Assembly: GCA_900552055.1 (NCBI GenBank)
Contig: URYI01000026.1
Span: 1-17,997 of the forward strand
Direction: 5' to 3'
Length of the DNA: 17,997 nucleotides
Source: an uncultured Eubacteriales bacterium
GTDB lineage: Bacteria; Bacillota; Clostridia; Christensenellales; QALW01
Positions within the stretch are counted from its first letter, which is position 1. The number at the start of each line of letters is the position of its first letter. The notes under the pieces are model-generated. The model worked only from the letters and a program-made list of their open reading frames with translations. It did no database searches and was not told the origin of the DNA. Shown one piece after another: positions 1 to 4,536 of the stretch. Position numbers and translations under genes: made by a program.

Positions 1-15
1 CCGGAGCGCTCGTCT

Positions 16-44
16 ATAATACCAAATCTATCCCCCCTTGTCAA
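16..44 (-). promoter_or_regulatory. Sigma-A type promoter directed leftwards out of the window
   Basis: Read on the minus strand, TTGACA (39-44) and TATTAT (16-21) are separated by exactly 17 bases, so transcription should start near position 9 and run off the left edge. The gene it serves is not in the window. The rest of 1-252 is AT-rich, and I see no gene in it. Confidence 0.7.
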
Positions 45-252
45 GCGGTTTTTTCTGTTTTTTTATAATAATTTAAAAAATATTTTTATGAAACCTGAAC
101 AAGCGCTTTTAGCATAGGCCCCAAATATAATTTTGTTTAATTTTCCTGTCATAAAACCAATAGATCCGAGCAAACTATTCATACAGTAAAATCTAAACCG
201 GTTTTGCTTTTATATATATGATTATGTATATTAAAACGGAGGTAGCTTAATA

Positions 253-423
253 ATGAATAGCGAGAATAAAATAAACCGCAGCATAGGCTGCACGGTTCAG
301 CAGTGCAAATATCACTGCGGACAGTCAGATAACTGCACTTTAGATCATATACAGATAGGCACTCACGAAGTCAACCCCACGCAAATAGAATGCACCGACT
401 GCCGTTCCTTTGAGCTGAAATAA
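253..423 (+). CDS. DUF1540 small cysteine-rich protein (56 aa)
   Basis: This is a 56-residue protein starting at an ATG 10 bases after GGAGG (238-242). After a short polar N-terminus it has the spaced cysteine pattern of DUF1540: a GCTVQQC segment, then KYHC, NCTLDHIQIG and a C-terminal CTDCRSFEL. The six cysteines and a histidine suggest a small metal- or disulfide-stabilised fold. The family is common in Clostridia and Bacilli and has no established function. It stands alone: a stem-loop with T-rich tail follows directly, and the next gene has its own promoter. The family call is by pattern only, but the ending and Cys spacing are characteristic. Confidence 0.8.
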   Translation: MNSENKINRSIGCTVQQCKYHCGQSDNCTLDHIQIGTHEVNPTQIECTDCRSFELK

Positions 424-431
424 TTGTTGCT

Positions 432-464
432 AAAGGCCTTCGTTTTACACGGGGGCCTTTGTTT
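432..464 (+). terminator. Intrinsic terminator after the DUF1540 gene
   Basis: AAAGGCC (432-438) pairs with GGCCTTT (454-460) across a 15-base loop, and the 3' side runs into a T-rich tail. It begins 9 bases after the stop codon. The stem is modest and the loop large. Confidence 0.6.
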
Positions 465-478
465 TACATTAGTCGGCA

Positions 479-506
479 TTGACATTTTGTCTAAAAAGAT
501 TATAAT
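479..506 (+). promoter_or_regulatory. Promoter of the XRE regulator gene
   Basis: TTGACA (479-484) and TATAAT (501-506) are separated by 16 bases. The predicted start near 513 lies about 40 bases before the ATG and just upstream of the palindrome at 521-535, so this is probably an autoregulated promoter. Confidence 0.75.
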
Positions 507-520
507 AAAGTAAATTCAAT

Positions 521-535
521 ATAGTTATTAACTAT
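521..535. promoter_or_regulatory. Perfect 7-1-7 palindrome, likely operator of the XRE protein
   Basis: ATAGTTATTAACTAT is a perfect inverted repeat around a single central T. It lies just after the predicted transcription start and before the ribosome binding site of the XRE gene. XRE repressors of this size usually bind such short dyads as dimers and repress themselves. The binding protein is inferred from position only. Confidence 0.55.
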
Positions 536-552
536 TCGTAGGATGTGATTTG

Positions 553-879
553 ATGTTTGCCAGCCGACTGCGTGCATTGAGAAAGGAGCGTGGGCTCACT
601 CTTCAGCAGCTTGCCAAGCACTTTAACATGAGCCATTCAACGCTGTCAAAATACGAAACAGGCAATAGAAAGCCTGATATAGAAATGCTCAAAAAACTAA
701 GTGAGTATTTTGGCGTTAGCATAGACTATTTAATAGGTAAATCGCCTATCCGAAATGAAGAAGAGATCTTTATATTAAACGGCAGCAGTGAAGCGCTTGA
801 TTTACCTCCAGAAGCTTACCAAGAACTGGACGAGTTTGTAGCATATTTACGCAAAAAATATATTAACAAAAAAAAATAA
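553..879 (+). CDS. XRE-family HTH transcriptional regulator (108 aa)
   Basis: Residues from about 4 to 62 form a Cro/C1-type helix-turn-helix: LRALRKERGLTLQQLAKHF, then NMSHSTLSKYETGNRKPDIE, then a helix ending in VSIDYLIG. The typical S-T-L-S-K-Y-E-T-G-N recognition-helix signature is clear. The remaining 45 residues are acidic, then end in a Lys/Asn-rich tail. I place the start at ATG 553, with AGGA at 540-543, rather than the TTG three bases earlier. Size and domain layout match immunity repressors such as ImmR of ICEBs1, and the next gene encodes an ImmA/IrrE-type protein, the usual partner of such repressors. A dyad in the 5' leader suggests autoregulation. The target genes are unknown, and no integrase or excisionase is present here. 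Confidence 0.88.
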   Translation: MFASRLRALRKERGLTLQQLAKHFNMSHSTLSKYETGNRKPDIEMLKKLSEYFGVSIDYLIGKSPIRNEEEIFILNGSSEALDLPPEAYQELDEFVAYLRKKYINKKK

Positions 880-898
880 CATTTTTTTACAAAAATAC

Positions 899-927
899 TT
901 GCATTTAATTTGACATTATGCTATAAT
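899..927 (+). promoter_or_regulatory. Promoter of the ImmA-like gene, extended -10
   Basis: TTGCAT (899-904) and TATAAT (922-927) are 17 bases apart, with TG at 919-920 forming an extended -10. The gene downstream of the XRE gene therefore has its own promoter. The predicted start near 934 falls inside the SOS-type box at 933-946. Confidence 0.7.
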
Positions 928-932
928 TTAAT

Positions 933-946
933 CGAACAAATGTTCT
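933..946. promoter_or_regulatory. LexA/DinR-type SOS box
   Basis: CGAACAAATGTTCT fits the Gram-positive LexA (DinR) consensus CGAACRNRYGTTYC at 13 of 14 positions; only the last base differs. It covers the predicted start of transcription, the usual place for repression by LexA. No other GAAC-N4-GTTC dyad was noticed in the window. Confidence 0.7.
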
Positions 947-971
947 GTTATATTAAAGGAGATGTCACAAA

Positions 972-1430
972 ATGTTCAAGCAAGCGGACCTTCTCAAATT
1001 GGCTGAAAGCAACGGAATTAAAATTGAAAAACACCGGCTGCCGGCAGGAATAAAAAGCATTTATACAGAACTAAAGGAATGCCCCATAATTATATGCCTT
1101 AACAAACAGCTTACTAGCCCCGAATGCACTGTTGAGCTTGCTGTTTGCTTGGGATTTTATTTTACGCGAAGTGAAAATAACCCGTCCAGTTCTGAAAAAA
1201 GGACAAAGGCTGAGGATTGGGCTTATACCCACCTTGTTCCCGTAGAAACCTTTACCCAAGCGTTTGCCTCAGGGGCGGCAGATATAGCAGGCATAGCCGA
1301 ATATGCTTCGCTTACTCCGGATTTTATACGCAAAGCCGCCCAATATTACGCCGGGCGGCTGGGGTCATATATTACCATTGGCTCCTTCTGCGTAATTTTC
1401 GAGCCTCTTAGTATAGTACAAAAATTTTAA
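972..1430 (+). CDS. ImmA/IrrE-family protein with degenerate zinc site (152 aa)
   Basis: The layout is that of ImmA/IrrE proteins: an N-terminal region with IIICLNKQL, the active-site helix ELAVCLGFYFTR (55-66), the second helix KAEDWAYTHLVP (79-90), then IAEYASLTPDFIRKAAQYY (108-126) as a C-terminal helical part. Family members usually read LA-H/E-E-L-G-H at the helix; here the residues are V58, C59, L60, G61 and F62, so both His positions and the Glu of HExxH are lost. The Glu normally opening the second helix appears to be Arg. Proteolysis is therefore unlikely. The start has AAGGAG (956-961) at good spacing. An SOS box overlaps its promoter and an XRE repressor gene lies upstream. In ICEBs1, ImmA cleaves the ImmR repressor after DNA damage; here a non-catalytic binding role is possible but unproven. 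Confidence 0.7.
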   Translation: MFKQADLLKLAESNGIKIEKHRLPAGIKSIYTELKECPIIICLNKQLTSPECTVELAVCLGFYFTRSENNPSSSEKRTKAEDWAYTHLVPVETFTQAFASGAADIAGIAEYASLTPDFIRKAAQYYAGRLGSYITIGSFCVIFEPLSIVQKF

Positions 1431-1519
1431 ACCTATTTTGTAATAAATATTATTCTGCTAAAAGCATATATAAATACAATTTTCAACAAGCATTGCATGC
1501 ACGCGCGAAAACATATCTT

Positions 1520-2194
1520 TCAGAACGCGCCATACTCCTTCAAATACTGCTCCATTGCCGTTTTTCTGCCGTCGTCTATATATATAACTCCGTCCACGGG
1601 CCGCATATAGAGATACTCGATTATATCCAGCACGCTGCATATGGCGTATACCTGCATGCCGTATAAATTCTTGACCTCCTTAAGCGCGCTCTGACCGTTA
1701 AGCCCCTTTTCGCATCTGTCCACCGAAACAATAAGCGCCTGGGCCTCAGCCCCGCAGCCATGTATAATGGGTACCGACTCGCTTACTGAAGTACCCGCCG
1801 TCACTACATCCTCTATTATGCAGACGCGTTCTCCTGCTTGAGGCTTGCCCCCGACTAAGGAGCCTCCTTCACCGTGGTCCTTCTGCTCTTTACGGTTAAA
1901 GCAGTACTTAACGTCTACGCCGTAATTTTCATAAAGAGCCGAAGCAGTCACTGCGGCAAGAGGTATGCCTTTATATGCCGGTCCGTAAAGCACATCGAAC
2001 TGAGCGCCGTTATCCTGCAAACAGCGGGCATAAAAACTTCCCAGCATGCTGAGCTGCCGCCCTGTTTTATAATTGCCCGTATTTATGAAATATGGGGTTT
2101 TCCGGCCGCTCTTGGTGACAAAATCACCAAAAGTCAGCACGCCTGCTTTAACCATGAATTGGATAAATTCATGCTTGTTCGCTTGATTCTGCAT
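1520..2194 (-). CDS. pyrE: Orotate phosphoribosyltransferase PyrE
   Basis: This enzyme converts orotate and PRPP to orotidine 5'-phosphate, the fifth step of pyrimidine synthesis, in the cytosol. The PRPP-binding motif VCIIEDVVTAGTSV lies near residues 124-137, and the flexible catalytic loop FNRKEQKDHGEGG, with its Lys and His residues, is intact near 99-111. YFINTGNY and YGPAYKGIPLA near the N-terminus also fit the family. I choose the ATG at 2194, because AAAGG lies 8 bases upstream; an ATG three codons earlier sits directly on that site. At 224 aa the length is normal. No other pyr gene is nearby, so it is a solitary locus. It is transcribed divergently from the lipoprotein gene; I did not find a convincing promoter for it. 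Confidence 0.95.
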   Translation of the reverse strand: MQNQANKHEFIQFMVKAGVLTFGDFVTKSGRKTPYFINTGNYKTGRQLSMLGSFYARCLQDNGAQFDVLYGPAYKGIPLAAVTASALYENYGVDVKYCFNRKEQKDHGEGGSLVGGKPQAGERVCIIEDVVTAGTSVSESVPIIHGCGAEAQALIVSVDRCEKGLNGQSALKEVKNLYGMQVYAICSVLDIIEYLYMRPVDGVIYIDDGRKTAMEQYLKEYGAF

Positions 2195-2327
2195 AGCAAT
2201 CATCCTTTAACAATTATTGCGGCCCGGCCGCTGCGCGCTTTAACGCTTCTATTTTAAGATTAAGCCAATAAGTAAGCGCAATTCCTAAAGATATTATCCG
2301 ATAAAAATTAAATAATGTAAAGTACAT

Positions 2328-2356
2328 TTGAAATTTTCCCGCTAATATAGTATAAT
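2328..2356 (+). promoter_or_regulatory. Promoter of the lipoprotein gene
   Basis: TTGAAA (2328-2333) and TATAAT (2351-2356) are 17 bases apart, about 50 bases before the lipoprotein start codon. Confidence 0.7.
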
Positions 2357-2406
2357 AAATAAAAATATTAAGAAAGAGGAGTCTATGCTCAGGCTCGGAT
2401 TAAAAT

Positions 2407-2997
2407 ATGAAATTTTTACGCATTTTATCAACAGCAATAGTAACAGCCGCATGCGCCATAAGCATGGCTGCATGCGCCCAAAGCCCCGTTTCCCCTTCCT
2501 CCCAGCTCACAGCCGGGACGCCCGTAAGCGGAGATAAAACCTGGTCGTCCACCAACTTTGAAATCAGCCTTTCCTATCCCCATACATGGTATTTATCAGC
2601 CGACCAGACTGCGCTGGCCATGTTTATTTCCCCTGCCGACGACAGAACCCCGGATTTCAGGGAATATATTGCGGTGGGAGGCGAGGCCAATTCAGATGGA
2701 CTCTCTCTTGAGGAAATAGCCCAGGCTTCATTTGACGGAGTAAAAGAGGTTTTTGAAAAAATAGAGATTATAGACACGCAAAGCGTCCAGGTTGGCCAGT
2801 ATGACGGACTGCTGTATGTTTTCGGCGGAGAAGCTGACAACGAAGAGCTGGGGCCGACGGGAATATACCGCTGGTACCAATATACCTGGCTTACCGGCAG
2901 CGCTTCCTACAGCCTGACTCTGACTACAACCGAAGAAATGAGCCAGGAATATTTTGAAGTGCTTAATTATATAAAAGATTCTTTAGATTTGGCTTAA
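2407..2997 (+). CDS. Putative lipoprotein of unknown function (196 aa)
   Basis: A charged start (MKFLR) is followed by a hydrophobic signal peptide and overlapping lipobox candidates (TAAC at about 13-16, MAAC at about 20-23). After a Ser/Pro/Thr-rich linker to about residue 45 comes a globular domain beginning NFEISLSYPHTWYLSAD, which recalls PsbP/DUF1795-type domains with their F-x-I-x-YP-x-x-W opening; this likeness is weak. It should be anchored to the outer face of the membrane. The ATG at 2407 is the first possible start, since an in-frame stop precedes it at 2401, but its ribosome site is poor: the good GAGGAG at 2376-2381 is 25 bases away and directly precedes an out-of-frame ATG at 2385. 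The gene has its own promoter and a strong terminator, so it is a single-gene unit. Confidence 0.75.
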   Translation: MKFLRILSTAIVTAACAISMAACAQSPVSPSSQLTAGTPVSGDKTWSSTNFEISLSYPHTWYLSADQTALAMFISPADDRTPDFREYIAVGGEANSDGLSLEEIAQASFDGVKEVFEKIEIIDTQSVQVGQYDGLLYVFGGEADNEELGPTGIYRWYQYTWLTGSASYSLTLTTTEEMSQEYFEVLNYIKDSLDLA

Positions 2998-3022
2998 ACT
3001 AATAAATTCAGTTCCCATTTAC

Positions 3023-3053
3023 AGCTGCGGCATTATCATCCGCAGCTTTTTTT
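3023..3053 (+). terminator. Strong intrinsic terminator after the lipoprotein gene
   Basis: AGCTGCGG (3023-3030) pairs perfectly with CCGCAGCT (3040-3047) around a 9-base loop and is followed by seven T residues. It lies 26 bases after the stop codon. Confidence 0.92.
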
Positions 3054-3075
3054 GCAAAATACGTCTTGTTGATAT

Positions 3076-3200
3076 TGTGGACAAGTAATCTGTATGCATA
3101 TGAGCGTTTTATGGGCGCTTTGGGGATAAGTATGTGGGCAGTGTGGATAACTTTTTACTGTTTCCCACCCGTTTTTATAATTATGTACAGGTTATCCACA
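3076..3200. other. Cluster of DnaA boxes beside AT-rich DNA
   Basis: Two perfect DnaA boxes (TTATCCACA) are present: one on the minus strand at 3142-3150 and one on the plus strand at 3192-3200. Near-matches on the minus strand are TTGTCCACA at 3076-3084 and TTATCCCCA at 3121-3129, each one base off; CTGCCCACA at 3133-3141 is weaker. An AT-rich run with few G/C bases follows at about 3200-3245. DnaA boxes occur in clusters at replication origins, in DnaA-titrating sites and in DnaA-regulated promoters. No dnaA or dnaN is nearby in this window. Confidence 0.6.
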
Positions 3201-3279
3201 GTTTTTACTTCCTATTAATATGACGTTTCATATTTATTTACATTAGCACGGGTTTCCAAGGAACCCCACGGTAAGGATG

Positions 3280-3366
3280 CATGAAATTTACGCTCTGCCG
3301 CATTTATTTTACTCAGCGCACATCCAGTACGCTCAGTTCAAACTCCTTGCTGGACGCAATTTCATG
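3280..3366. repeat. Inverted repeat pair with nested stem
   Basis: CATGAAATT (3280-3288) and AATTTCATG (3358-3366) are exact inverse complements. Inside them TCCAG (3323-3327) can pair with CTGGA (3350-3354). This could be a folded RNA or a chance dyad; no promoter was identified. Confidence 0.35.
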
Positions 3367-3783
3367 TATTCCGGCTCTACGCCCCCAAATAGGAAAAATT
3401 TATTTTCAAGGCAAAAAATGGAGGCATACTTGGATGTGCGCAGATTGAGGATAACGCAGAAAACTAAGAAATTATCCCGTTAGAAGGCACGCAGTTCCTT
3501 GTAAACCGAGGGTAGCTCCAGCGCACAATGGATAATGTGCCTCAGCCCTGTAGTAAATTTGCACCCGCTGCCAGAGTTATCTTCAGCCGCCGTAAAGCCG
3601 GATGCGCTTTTTCCCGTCCATCTTTAAAACAGAACAGCCTGCGGAACATTAGGCCTCAAAGCAAAGAATGCGCAGGATTAATCCCTTTAAAGGCGCCTGG
3701 GCGACTGGCGCCTGACTCCGCGCGGAGGAAAGGCAGCGCATCAGAAATGCAGATTAGGCTATTTTTCGGCCGCATTTATTTTT

Positions 3784-4140
3784 TAGACTTAGACTATACA
3801 ATCAGAGTACAATGCGTTTTTGCTCAAGAGCCCGCCGCGTCCGCTTTGCTGCGCGGTTTTTAATACGCCGGGTATGTCTTTAATGGCGCGCCCCGCGGCC
3901 GTCAACAGGCATTGAAAGCAAAAAGCGCCGAATGCATCGGGAGAGAATTTTCGGTTCTGCAAGGCGACAGGACGCGGAAATACCGGGCGTATTTCGGCCG
4001 GCAGCACATATACCCGGCCTTGCGGCCTTCAGCCGCGGCGGAAATACCGAGCGTATTGTTTAAAGGACGGCAGCGCGGCAAAACCCACTAATTCACTCCT
4101 CTGCGACGCATTGTACTCAGATTGCATTGTCTAAGCACTA
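3784..4140. mobile_element. 357 bp element with terminal inverted repeats, MITE-like
   Basis: The left end (3784-3816) and the inverse complement of the right end (4107-4140) both begin TAG, share CTTAGAC and then CAATC-x-GAGTACAATGCG. Over the inner 29 bases 26 match. Both ends start with TA, which would fit a TA target site, but a clear target duplication cannot be defined. No transposase is encoded. The interior is GC-rich and carries two direct copies of GCGGAAATACCGRGCGTATT (3974-3993 and 4038-4057, 19 of 20 identical). A CCGCG/CGCGG stem with following T run at 3835-3861 might act as a terminator. Confidence 0.5.
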
Positions 4141-4274
4141 ACGCTGTCCGCAATTTTGATTTAGCCTGCGTTGAACAGCACATCGGCAGCGCTCTTTTCC
4201 CTTGGAGCAAGCTCTGCCCTGAGACTCAAAGCTGCGGGGCCGCTGTACAGCCGCTCTAAGGCCGTCCTTGCTTC

Positions 4275-4298
4275 GGGAGGAGGGGGCGGGGGGCGGGG
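4275..4298 (+). other. G-quadruplex-type G-run
   Basis: Four runs of three or more G (4275-4277, 4282-4286, 4288-4293, 4295-4298) are separated by loops of 4, 1 and 1 bases. This meets the usual intramolecular G4 pattern. It lies about 240 bases upstream of the 785-aa fusion gene. Confidence 0.55.
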
Positions 4299-4397
4299 AT
4301 GCATATCCGGCGCAGTTTGACCTCTCATTTAAAGCTAAAAACCGCAAGCGCCATAAGAACGGGCGCCGTATTTAGGTTAATGATGCAAACTGCGCCC

Positions 4398-4416
4398 GTC
4401 CGGCCGCAGGCCGGAC
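4398..4416. repeat. Perfect 8-bp GC hairpin
   Basis: GTCCGGCC and GGCCGGAC are separated by the triloop GCA and followed by TCATTTTAAT. This could be a weak terminator isolating the next gene from upstream transcription, but the T run is interrupted. Confidence 0.4.
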
Positions 4417-4536
4417 TCATTTTAATATGAAAAACAGATTTTAAACAGTATAAAATACTCTCCGCTTTGATACCCGCATATAATATCCTGAATTGAGTAA
4501 AAATAGATAAAATGCTATTTTGAAAAGGAGCAGGAT

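Larger units (their letters stand above)
3054..4536. other. 1.5 kb stretch without a convincing gene
   Basis: Open frames at 3277-3483 and 3528-3863 (plus) and 3789-4007 (minus) lack recognisable domains, and their composition looks random. What the stretch does hold, in order, is a DnaA-box cluster with AT-rich flank (3076-3245), an inverted repeat pair (3280-3366), an element with terminal inverted repeats (3784-4140), a G-run (4275-4298) and an 8-bp hairpin (4398-4416). A TATAAT at 4479-4484 may belong to the promoter of the next gene, but no good -35 box goes with it. Confidence 0.6.

Noticed and set aside
910..915. TTGACA as the -35 box of the ImmA-like gene
   Set aside because: It is only 6 bases from TATAAT 922-927; TTGCAT at 899-904 has the correct 17-base spacing.
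1458..1640. 60-codon minus-strand frame overlapping the 3' end of pyrE
   Set aside because: It overlaps the conserved pyrE coding sequence on the same strand in another frame, with no domain of its own.
3277..3863. Two plus-strand open frames (68 and 111 codons) in the 1.5 kb gap
   Set aside because: No recognisable domain, no clear upstream regulatory signals and random-looking composition; the second overlaps the inverted-repeat element.
3054..4536. RNase P RNA, tmRNA, SRP RNA or tRNA in the gap
   Set aside because: None of their conserved sequence cores was found on reading the stretch.
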